This document shows, piece by piece, positions 1 to 5,557 of a DNA stretch of 15,692 bases. The translations under genes were made by a program, and so were the position numbers. Positions within the stretch are counted from its first letter, which is position 1; every line of letters starts with the position of its first letter. Under the pieces are notes generated by a model. It was not told the DNA's origin, made no database searches, and saw only the letters and a list, made by a program, of their open reading frames with translations. Source of the stretch: an uncultured Clostridia bacterium (GTDB lineage Bacteria; Bacillota; Clostridia; Oscillospirales; CAG-272); NCBI GenBank assembly GCA_945936265.1, contig CAMETB010000019.1, forward strand, positions 1 through 15,692. Reading direction: 5' to 3'.

Positions 1-390
1 AACGCCAACGGAAGTGCAACGGCATTTATGGGCATGGGTATGGGCATGGGTGCAACAGGCAACTTTATGCAGGCAGCAAGTGCAACCAATGCGGCACAAA
101 TGCAGGCTCAGGCGCAGGCAAAAGCGCAAGCTGAGAAAGAACAGGCTTCAAAGGACTCCTGGACTTGTTCATGCGGAAAAGTAAATACAGGTAAATTCTG
201 CTCCGACTGCGGTGCAAAAAGACCCGCCCCCGCAGGATCCTGGACTTGTTCATGCGGTAAGGTAAACACAGGCAAATTCTGCTCGGAGTGCGGCGCTAAA
301 AAGCCTGAGAGCAGCGAGTGGTTCTGCCCCGATTGCGGAACGAAGAACACGGGCAAATTCTGCTCGGGTTGCGGTAAACCGAAATCATAA
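1..390 (+). CDS. SPFH/virion-core-like protein, C-terminal part with three zinc ribbons (5' end outside window)
   Basis: The frame is open from base 1, so the visible part is a C-terminal fragment; the ATG at 28 is internal, not a convincing start, as no ribosome binding site precedes it. Seen: a Gly-Met run (MGMGMGMG), an Ala/Gln-rich linker, then three tandem Cys4 zinc ribbons. The first two are C-x-C-x8-C-x2-C and the third is C-x2-C-x8-C-x2-C, each containing the core NTGKFCS. This Gly/Met-rich linker followed by zinc ribbons is typical of the tail of Firmicutes SPFH-domain proteins annotated as 'virion core protein' (B. subtilis YdjI type). The SPFH domain itself would lie upstream and is not seen, so the family call is inferred from the tail and from the YdjG-like gene that follows. 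Likely role: a cytoplasmic, membrane-associated scaffold. The zinc ribbons may be structural or bind a partner. Confidence 0.7.
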   Translation, partial: NANGSATAFMGMGMGMGATGNFMQAASATNAAQMQAQAQAKAQAEKEQASKDSWTCSCGKVNTGKFCSDCGAKRPAPAGSWTCSCGKVNTGKFCSECGAKKPESSEWFCPDCGTKNTGKFCSGCGKPKS

Positions 391-411
391 AATATAACAA
401 TCTGATAAAGA

Positions 412-441
412 GGGCTTCCGCAAAGAAATTTGCGGAAGCCC
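412..441 (+). other. Perfect 13-bp hairpin with GAAA tetraloop between two cassette genes
   Basis: The left arm GGGCTTCCGCAAA (412-424) pairs perfectly with 429-441 around a GAAA loop (425-428), a stable GNRA-type tetraloop. The sequence after it is A-rich, not T-rich, on the + strand, and no clear T-tract follows on the - strand, so it does not fit a classical intrinsic terminator. It sits 22 nt after the stop of the SPFH-like gene and 20 nt before the ribosome binding site of the next gene. It could be an mRNA-stabilising or processing element, or a weak attenuator. Confidence 0.6.
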
Positions 442-474
442 AAAAACAATAAATCAATACAGGAGAATTTCAAA

Positions 475-1536
475 TTGAGCGCGACAACCGTTACATATCA
501 ATGCCCCAACTGCGGGGCGGGGCTTCTCTTCGACCCCGAAAAGCAGGAATTCAAGTGCGAATTCTGCCTCTCGGAATTTACTGAGGCGGAACTTGAACAG
601 ACAGACGCTCATCAGAGAGCCGTAAACGCACAGGAGCAGGCAGATGAGTTCTGCGGACATATGAATACATATTCGTGCCCGAGTTGCGGCGCGGAGATAA
701 TAGCCGACGAAAACACGGCGGCGGATTTCTGTTATTACTGTCATAACCCGATAGTTCTTTCGGGACGTCTGACCGGCGAAATACAACCCACCAAGATAAT
801 TCCTTTCAAGTACGACAAGGATGCGGCAAAGGAAAAATTTCTTGCTTTCGCAAAGAAAAAATGGTTTGTTCCGAGGGATTTCACTTATCCCGAGCAGATA
901 GATAAAATATCGGGCGTTTATTTTCCGTTCTGGGTAACCGACGTCGATACCGACTCACAGATAAACGCAAGAGGAATAAAAGTGCGCACCTGGGTGTCGG
1001 GAAATTACAATTACACCGAGGAGTCGATATTCAGCGTTTTCCGCAGAGGAAACATTCATTTTGAGGATATAGTAAACTCTGCTCTTACCGACGTTGACAA
1101 GAAGATGGTCGAGGGTGTTCTCCCTTATCCGCCCGAGGCTCAACAGGACTTCTCTATGACGTACTTAACCGGATTTACGGCAAAGAAGCGCAACATAGAG
1201 AGAGAGTCTCTTACCGATTCCGTCCGTGAGAGAATAAACAAATATTCCGAAACGCTCCTTAAAAGTACGGCGCCCGGATATACCTCATTAAACATAACCG
1301 ACAGAAACGTACAGGTTAAAAAGAGCCATTGGGACTACTCGCTTATGCCCATATGGATACTTACGTACAAGAACAAAAAAGGCAAGGTTTACACGTACGC
1401 AATGAACGGACATACAGGCAAGATCTACGGAGAACTTCCCATATCAAAATGGAAACTTGCTCTCGGTGCCATAATCGCCTCGCTCCTGCTTGCCCCTATT
1501 ATTGCACTTATTATAGCGGGGGTGGCGATATTATGA
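475..1536 (+). CDS. TFIIB-type zinc-ribbon membrane protein (YdjG-like)
   Basis: A 353-aa protein. I chose the TTG at 475 because AGGAG (461-465) lies 9 nt upstream; the earlier in-frame TTG at 430 lies inside the hairpin and has no ribosome binding site. Seen: an N-terminal zinc ribbon (CPNC about residue 10, CEFC about 30), a second one (CPSC, CYYC at about 65-90), a long soluble region with the WVTDVDTDSQ segment, and one hydrophobic C-terminal helix (last ~25 residues). The layout of paired N-terminal zinc ribbons, a conserved middle region and a C-terminal anchor matches proteins annotated as TFIIB-type zinc-ribbon proteins, such as YdjG of B. subtilis. YdjG is known to act with YdjH in recruiting a PspA-family protein to the membrane. 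A similar role here is inference. The gene overlaps the next one by 4 nt (ATGA), which suggests translational coupling. Confidence 0.8.
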   Translation: MSATTVTYQCPNCGAGLLFDPEKQEFKCEFCLSEFTEAELEQTDAHQRAVNAQEQADEFCGHMNTYSCPSCGAEIIADENTAADFCYYCHNPIVLSGRLTGEIQPTKIIPFKYDKDAAKEKFLAFAKKKWFVPRDFTYPEQIDKISGVYFPFWVTDVDTDSQINARGIKVRTWVSGNYNYTEESIFSVFRRGNIHFEDIVNSALTDVDKKMVEGVLPYPPEAQQDFSMTYLTGFTAKKRNIERESLTDSVRERINKYSETLLKSTAPGYTSLNITDRNVQVKKSHWDYSLMPIWILTYKNKKGKVYTYAMNGHTGKIYGELPISKWKLALGAIIASLLLAPIIALIIAGVAIL

Positions 1537-1844
1537 AAAAGTTAATGACGTTTTTATTCTCTCTTATTTGCTCCTTTACGTTTTCGCCGTTTATATTCGC
1601 ATCCGGAGCAGACGGCGAGCCGGACAAGATTCTGATAACGGTAATTATCGGAATAGTTGCGGCGGTTGTGGTTGCCGCAGTATTCGTTGTAGTCGTAATA
1701 CTTAAATACAAGATGAAGATCGGGCAGACGAATTATCCGCTTGATAAGTTCGCCCGCCTGGACATTACAGGCTCAAGCGACAGGCTCATCAAAACAAATA
1801 TAACGAAGACTGAAATAAGAACAAACAGCAATTCTAAAAAATAA
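1533..1844 (+). CDS. Small membrane protein resembling the tail of TPM-domain (YdjH-like) proteins
   Basis: A 103-aa protein whose ATG at 1533 overlaps the upstream stop codon (ATGA). Residues 1-25 look like a cleavable signal peptide (MKK, hydrophobic core, then FASGA). A transmembrane helix follows almost at once (about residues 34-60), then a basic cytoplasmic tail of about 43 residues containing DKFARLDIT, SSDRLIKTNITKTEI. Proteins with signal peptide, TPM domain, TM helix and a tail of the form 'Y...lnLT.srD.fl...vTrT' are common in Firmicutes, and B. subtilis YdjH is the one paired with YdjG and YdjI. Here the signal, TM helix and tail are kept, but no extracytoplasmic TPM domain fits between them. 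The homology is inferred from memory of the tail pattern and from gene context; an unrelated small membrane protein is the alternative. Confidence 0.65.
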   Translation: MKKLMTFLFSLICSFTFSPFIFASGADGEPDKILITVIIGIVAAVVVAAVFVVVVILKYKMKIGQTNYPLDKFARLDITGSSDRLIKTNITKTEIRTNSNSKK

Positions 1845-1848
1845 AAAT

Positions 1849-1881
1849 TTTTCTTCCATTTGCGTATCAAAAGGAAGAAAA
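1849..1881 (+). other. Inverted repeat after the zinc-ribbon cassette
   Basis: TTTTCTTCC (1849-1857) is perfectly complementary to GGAAGAAAA (1873-1881), with a 15-nt loop. The stem is AT-rich and no T-tract follows on the + strand, so it is at best a weak terminator for the cassette. It lies just upstream of a possible -10 box for the next gene and could equally be an operator. Confidence 0.3.
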
Positions 1882-1891
1882 GCGGTATAAA
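1860..1891 (+). promoter_or_regulatory. Weak candidate promoter for the C_GCAxxG_C_C gene
   Basis: A TATAAA -10-like box (1886-1891) lies about 30 nt before the start codon at 1921. The best -35 candidate, TTGCGT (1860-1865), matches only three of six consensus bases and is 20 nt away, so the assignment is tentative. The inverted repeat at 1849-1881 overlaps this region. Confidence 0.3.
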
Positions 1892-1920
1892 ATTACGGCA
1901 TCTTAAATCGGAGTGTTAAA

Positions 1921-2367
1921 ATGGGCGAGCGTGCAGAAAAAGCAAAAGAATTATTTATGAGTGGATACAACTGCTCACAGGCGGTTGTCGGTGCTTTTGC
2001 CGATTTATTCGGTATGGATACTAATATCGCCGTGCGTTTTGCGGAAGGGCTTGGCGGCGGAATGGGGCGTATGCGTCTTACCTGCGGTGCCGTTTCGGCA
2101 ATGTCGCTCATAGCCGGACTTAAAATGAGCAAGGGCGAGGCGTGCGATACCAAAACCCGCTCGGAAATTTACGCAAAGGTGCGTCAAATGGCAGACGAGT
2201 TCAAGGAAAAGAACGGCTCTATTATTTGTGCCGAGCTTCTCAGTATAGCGTTGCCTGCCGACAATGGTACGTCACCCGAAAAAAGAACCGAGCAATATTA
2301 CAAAAAGCGCCCCTGCGCCGATTGCGTATATGACTGCGCAAAAATTATCGAGAAGCATTTACTGTAA
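1921..2367 (+). CDS. C_GCAxxG_C_C family protein (putative redox-active protein)
   Basis: A 148-aa soluble protein; ATG at 1921 preceded by GGAG (1910-1913). Seen: NCSQAV with Cys18, the glycine-rich GLGGGMGR segment (about 43-50), TCGAVSA with Cys55, Cys103 in GSIICAELL, and the C-terminal pair Cys132/Cys135 (RPCADCVYD). This Cys order is the signature of Pfam family C_GCAxxG_C_C, whose members are predicted to be redox-active or metal-binding and have no settled biochemical role. The last glycine of the GCAxxG signature is Ala60 here. The terminator just after the stop and the weak promoter in front suggest a single-gene unit, although read-through from the upstream cassette is possible. 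Confidence 0.88.
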   Translation: MGERAEKAKELFMSGYNCSQAVVGAFADLFGMDTNIAVRFAEGLGGGMGRMRLTCGAVSAMSLIAGLKMSKGEACDTKTRSEIYAKVRQMADEFKEKNGSIICAELLSIALPADNGTSPEKRTEQYYKKRPCADCVYDCAKIIEKHLL

Positions 2368-2397
2368 TTTTGCCCGAAAACAAATTGCAAAACAAAA

Positions 2398-2428
2398 GGC
2401 GTAAGCAAATTGCTTACGCCGATTTTTT
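2398..2428 (+). terminator. Bidirectional intrinsic terminator between convergent genes
   Basis: GGCGTAAGC (2398-2406) pairs perfectly with GCTTACGCC (2412-2420) around a 5-nt loop, and TTTTTT follows at 2423-2428 on the + strand. The AAAA just before the left arm gives a short T-tract on the - strand, so the element can also end the DUF975 transcript coming from the right. Confidence 0.9.
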
Positions 2429-2445
2429 ATAAGTAAATTGAGTTA

Positions 2446-3048
2446 TCAGCCCTCAACTACGGGTTGATTTTTAAGTTCTTCATAGAAGCAAGCGGTAGCG
2501 GTCTGCATATATGCGTTTACCCAGAGAGTGCCGACTCCGAGACAAAGAGCGCCGACAAACATCCAGCCAATGAAACTGAGCTGGAGAAGGAAAAGCTCCA
2601 TCTTATGACCGTTCATCATCTTGCGGCTCTCGTCAATGCACTGTTTGGCAGTATATTCGGGGTGATCTGTTTTTATGTAGAGTGCCATCGAATAAGAATA
2701 CATCTTTACTATTCCGGGAATCACAAAGAGAAGCGACCAAAGGAACGTAAACAAGGTAACGAGAAGTCCCGTAAGAAAATTACCTACAAAATCTTCCGTA
2801 AATCCCTTGAACAAATCGCCGAGTTCAACCTTGCTGTCCTGCTCACGTACGGCTTTGAGTATTACCTTTATAAGTCCGTAGGAAAGAGGTCCGGTAAGAA
2901 TTAACGGTCCTACATATGTGAAACTTACAACGCCCATAATAGCGTTGACGATTAAGCCCGCAACGAGTACGAGCAGCCACGTGGTTGCGAAAATGTTCCC
3001 GCCGAGAGCCTTTCTTGCTCTTGCACGGATTTCAAAACGTGAAGACAT
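2446..3048 (-). CDS. DUF975 family integral membrane protein
   Basis: A 200-aa protein; ATG at 3048 preceded by AAGGAG on the minus strand (about 3058-3063). It starts with a basic segment (SSRFEIRARARKALGG), which is the usual opening of DUF975 proteins, followed by several hydrophobic helices (about residues 22-45, 48-65, 90-115 and 155-180) and the typical stretch MYSYSMALYIKTDHPEYTAKQCIDESRKMMNGHK. The central loop GDLFKGF also fits the family. Function is unknown; it sits in the cytoplasmic membrane. The gene lies downstream of truB on the same strand but has its own consensus promoter and shares a terminator with the convergent C_GCAxxG_C_C gene. Confidence 0.88.
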   Translation of the reverse strand: MSSRFEIRARARKALGGNIFATTWLLVLVAGLIVNAIMGVVSFTYVGPLILTGPLSYGLIKVILKAVREQDSKVELGDLFKGFTEDFVGNFLTGLLVTLFTFLWSLLFVIPGIVKMYSYSMALYIKTDHPEYTAKQCIDESRKMMNGHKMELFLLQLSFIGWMFVGALCLGVGTLWVNAYMQTATACFYEELKNQPVVEG

Positions 3049-3129
3049 AAAAAATTCTCCTTAAAATATTTCGATGGGATTTACCCAACTTTATTCCGCA
3101 AAAAAGAACATGTTTTTCACGGTGATTAC

Positions 3130-3158
3130 ATTATATAACACTTTTGTTGTCTTGTCAA
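3130..3158 (-). promoter_or_regulatory. Perfect-consensus sigma-A promoter for the DUF975 gene
   Basis: On the minus strand TTGACA (3153-3158) is followed by exactly 17 nt and TATAAT (3130-3135), a six-of-six match in both boxes. Transcription would begin near 3123, leaving a leader of about 75 nt before the ATG at 3048. The -35 box lies only 15 nt beyond the truB stop codon. Confidence 0.9.
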
Positions 3159-3173
3159 TATTCTCAAAAGATT

Positions 3174-4082
3174 TTAAAGCACAAATGTTTTTACCGCTTT
3201 TATTGCGGTACCGTTTTCGTATTCCTTTACCTTGCCGAGTGCGAAAAAGCCGCTTTTATCACAAATGCGGACAAATTCGTCCACAGGGTAGGCAGTTTTT
3301 ATCTTGTGCTGATATATTTCGCAGCCGCTTTTACAAAGTTTTGCATAAAAATCGTCAAGGGTGACGGCAGGCAACTCGGAAAAAAGCGTTTCAACGGGTC
3401 TTACGACCGACGCTCTTTGCCCGGGCGTCATGTTTTCAAGTTCGCAAATCGTATATGCGTCCTTTATGTCGAAATTTCCGCTCCTTGTTCGCTCAAGTGA
3501 GTTCGTTGCGGCGCCGCAACCGAGTTTTTTGCCTATATCCGCACAAAGAGTTCTTATGTAAGTCCCCTTTGAACACTCCACGTCAAGCGTGTATATTCCC
3601 TCTTTTTCCGACACTTCTTCAGGTAAAATAGATTTTATCTCTATTTTTCTCGGTGTGCGCTCTACCTCCTTGCCCTCTCGCGCAAGATCGACAAGCTTTT
3701 TGCCGCCGACTTTGAGTGCACTGTACATAGGCGGCGTCTGATATATCTCTCCGACAAATTCTTTGCACACATTAAAAAATTCGGTTTTACCCGGCAGAGT
3801 GTCGCTTGTCCTCAGTATTTTACCGGTTACATCTTCGGTATCGGTTTCAATGCCCAGTTTTATTCCGGCGATATATCGCTTACTGTCCGATACGAGATAT
3901 TCCGCCGCCTTTGCCGCTCTGCCGATGAGTATCGGTAAAACGCCCGTTGCCATAGGGTCAAGGGTACCTGTGTGTCCGACCTTTTTGGTGCCGTAGAGGC
4001 GTCTTATTTTCGACACTATATCGTGCGAGGTAACGCCTGCGTGCTTGTTTACTATTATTACGCCGTTTATATCGTTTTCCAT
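3174..4082 (-). CDS. truB: tRNA pseudouridine(55) synthase TruB
   Basis: A 302-aa cytoplasmic enzyme that converts U55 to pseudouridine in the T-loop of tRNAs. Seen: the N-terminal GVIIVNKHAGVTSHD motif, the catalytic-loop motif GHTGTLDPMATG with nucleophile Asp42, SDSKRYIAGIKLGIETDTED, and the ECSKGTYIRTLCADIGKKLG motif in the second half. The length matches the bacterial family (about 300 aa). A divergent C-terminal part of about 60 residues probably corresponds to the TruB C-terminal/PUA-like region. It starts one base after the nrnA stop codon, so it is almost certainly cotranscribed and possibly translationally coupled. I see no terminator after it, so read-through into the DUF975 gene is likely. 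The frequent partner ribF is not downstream. Confidence 0.97.
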   Translation of the reverse strand: MENDINGVIIVNKHAGVTSHDIVSKIRRLYGTKKVGHTGTLDPMATGVLPILIGRAAKAAEYLVSDSKRYIAGIKLGIETDTEDVTGKILRTSDTLPGKTEFFNVCKEFVGEIYQTPPMYSALKVGGKKLVDLAREGKEVERTPRKIEIKSILPEEVSEKEGIYTLDVECSKGTYIRTLCADIGKKLGCGAATNSLERTRSGNFDIKDAYTICELENMTPGQRASVVRPVETLFSELPAVTLDDFYAKLCKSGCEIYQHKIKTAYPVDEFVRICDKSGFFALGKVKEYENGTAIKAVKTFVL

Positions 4083-4083
4083 T

Positions 4084-5061
4084 TTACTTTCCGTTCTTCT
4101 CTATCGCTTCGGAGAAAAGCGATGTGCAAATCTCAAGCGCTTCCTTGGGTGTGCCTGCCGTAAATGTCGCACCCGCCGCCCTCGGATGACCGCCGCCGCC
4201 GAATTTTGCGCAGACTGCCGACACATCTATGTCCTCATTCGCTCTCGACGAAATAAAGAATTTGTTTTCGTCCTTTGACGACTGTTTCAACGACACGGCT
4301 ACCGAAACGCCTTCTATTGCCCTTATATAGTTGACTATATCTCCTATATCCTCGTCGGTTACATTGCCGCTTTCTTTCATTTCATTCGTAAAGGGTATTA
4401 CGGCAAGTCTGCCGCCGCAGTAAAATTTCATATTTTCGTAAGTAATTCTCTGAGCGTTTATCTCGCCTATGGTATGAGAATCGAAAATCCTGCGGTTTAT
4501 ATCGGCAAAATCGATAAGCCCCTTTTTAATTATTCTTGCGCCGTAGGTAAGGGTGCGCTCCGAGGTATTGGAGTATCTGAAACAGCCCGTATCTCCCGAT
4601 ATGCCCGCATAAACGGACGCTAAAAACTCTTTTCCGAGTTTATCGGTTAAAGAAAGCGCGTCGGCAACATCCATAAGTATCTCGGTACAGGCGGCGCCCA
4701 TGTCCTCATAGTAGTCGGCAAAGCGATCGTTCATCTCGTGGTGGTCTATTATTATATCGGTTTTTCCGGCAAGAAACTCAAGTTCGCCGAGTTGCTTTGA
4801 TGTCGCCACATCAACGGCTATTATCCTCTCGTATTCCTCGCCCGTATATTCAAGAGAAGCCCCACCCGTTATAAATTCAAGTCTCTTCGCCACCTTGTCC
4901 GCACAAGCGACAAACGAGGGCGAGCCGAGCGCTTCAAGTATGGATTTCAGCGCAAATGCACTGCCGAGTGTGTCAGGGTCGGGGTTTCTGTGCGTGAGAA
5001 TGAGGGTTTTCTTTTTCTCTTTAAGTTTTGATACCAATTCATCAAGAGTCAGTTTCTTCAT
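4084..5061 (-). CDS. nrnA: DHH/DHHA1 phosphoesterase, NrnA-type oligoribonuclease / pAp phosphatase
   Basis: A 325-aa cytoplasmic protein. NrnA-type enzymes degrade 2-5 nt nanoRNAs and dephosphorylate 3'-phosphoadenosine 5'-phosphate, using Mn2+. Seen: motif I THRNPDPDTLGS (His24, Asp28, Asp30), motif II around IIAVDVA (Asp84), motif III DHH at 106-108, a later Asp in SGDTGCFRYSN, and the DHHA1 signature GGGGHPRAAG near residue 285. All metal-ligand motifs of the family appear intact. The start ATG (5061) overlaps the end of rbfA by 20 nt, and the stop is one base before truB. The rbfA-nrnA-truB order is common in Firmicutes. Other DHH subfamilies are possible, but the length and context favour NrnA. 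Confidence 0.94.
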   Translation of the reverse strand: MKKLTLDELVSKLKEKKKTLILTHRNPDPDTLGSAFALKSILEALGSPSFVACADKVAKRLEFITGGASLEYTGEEYERIIAVDVATSKQLGELEFLAGKTDIIIDHHEMNDRFADYYEDMGAACTEILMDVADALSLTDKLGKEFLASVYAGISGDTGCFRYSNTSERTLTYGARIIKKGLIDFADINRRIFDSHTIGEINAQRITYENMKFYCGGRLAVIPFTNEMKESGNVTDEDIGDIVNYIRAIEGVSVAVSLKQSSKDENKFFISSRANEDIDVSAVCAKFGGGGHPRAAGATFTAGTPKEALEICTSLFSEAIEKNGK

Positions 5062-5416
5062 TTTCGTTCTCCTCGGGTTTTATATCGAGTTTTTTCAGTA
5101 TCGAAGAAATGTTTGCACCGTACTCCGCCGAGCCGTCAAATTTAAAAGTTATTGCCGGAGTTATCCTCAGATTTATCCTCCTTGCAAGTTCCGAACGGAA
5201 AAAGCCCGCCATACCGTTTAACGTTTTGCCTATCTCCGCCTCGGGCGCACCGAGTACGGAAAAATATATCGTCGCATATTTAAGGTCGCCCGATACCTTT
5301 GCCGCCGTTATCGAAACGAGCGAGGACGCAATTCTCGGGTCTTTGACGTCACGCAGTATCTGCGCCGCCTCCTCTTTTACCGCATCGTTTATTCTGTTCT
5401 GTCTGTATTTAGCCAT
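5042..5416 (-). CDS. rbfA: 30S ribosome-binding factor RbfA
   Basis: A 124-aa small KH-like protein that binds immature 30S subunits and helps 16S rRNA 5' end processing and cold adaptation. Seen: the N-terminal RINDAVKEEAAQILRDVKDPR motif area, the SITAAKVSGDLKYATIYFSVLG strand region, and LRITPAITFKFDGSAEYGANISSIL, all standard for RbfA. ATG at 5416 is preceded by AAGGAG on the minus strand (about 5422-5427). It is the first gene of the rbfA-nrnA-truB operon and has its own promoter. In many Firmicutes it follows infB, which is absent here because the upstream neighbour is the divergent rmuC. Confidence 0.96.
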   Translation of the reverse strand: MAKYRQNRINDAVKEEAAQILRDVKDPRIASSLVSITAAKVSGDLKYATIYFSVLGAPEAEIGKTLNGMAGFFRSELARRINLRITPAITFKFDGSAEYGANISSILKKLDIKPEENENEETDS

Positions 5417-5448
5417 ATTTTCTCCTTAAAAGGTAACTTTCTTTTTAC

Positions 5449-5477
5449 AGTATACCACAAAGGAAAGCCTTTTTGAA
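5449..5477 (-). promoter_or_regulatory. Promoter for rbfA-nrnA-truB
   Basis: On the minus strand TTCAAA (5472-5477, four of six) is followed by 17 nt and TATACT (5449-5454, five of six). The start would fall near 5442, about 25 nt before the rbfA ATG. Confidence 0.75.
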
Positions 5478-5494
5478 TATTTTTTTCACTTTAC

Positions 5495-5523
5495 TTGAAA
5501 AAATACTCTCAGAATGGTATGAT
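5495..5523 (+). promoter_or_regulatory. Promoter for rmuC
   Basis: TTGAAA (5495-5500) is followed by 17 nt and TATGAT (5518-5523), with a TGG just before the -10 that gives an extended -10 element. Each box matches the sigma-A consensus at five of six positions. It is back-to-back with the rbfA promoter, with 17 nt between the two -35 boxes. Confidence 0.8.
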
Positions 5524-5557
5524 ATAGAAAAAGAAGTTTTTGCAAAGGAGAGTATTT

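Noticed and set aside
108..473. A 121-codon minus-strand frame
   Set aside because: It mirrors the repeated zinc-ribbon DNA on the other strand and has no ribosome binding site or recognisable domain.
430..474. Earlier TTG start for the YdjG-like gene
   Set aside because: The codon lies within the right arm of the GAAA hairpin and has no ribosome binding site; the TTG at 475 has AGGAG at a good distance.
1329..1532. Upstream extension of the small TM protein inside the YdjG-like gene
   Set aside because: It overlaps a clear coding region in another frame; the ATGA junction at 1533 and the signal peptide define the start.
3144..3500. A 118-codon + strand frame over the truB 3' half
   Set aside because: It is antisense to conserved TruB sequence, starts at the truB-DUF975 promoter and has no ribosome binding site.
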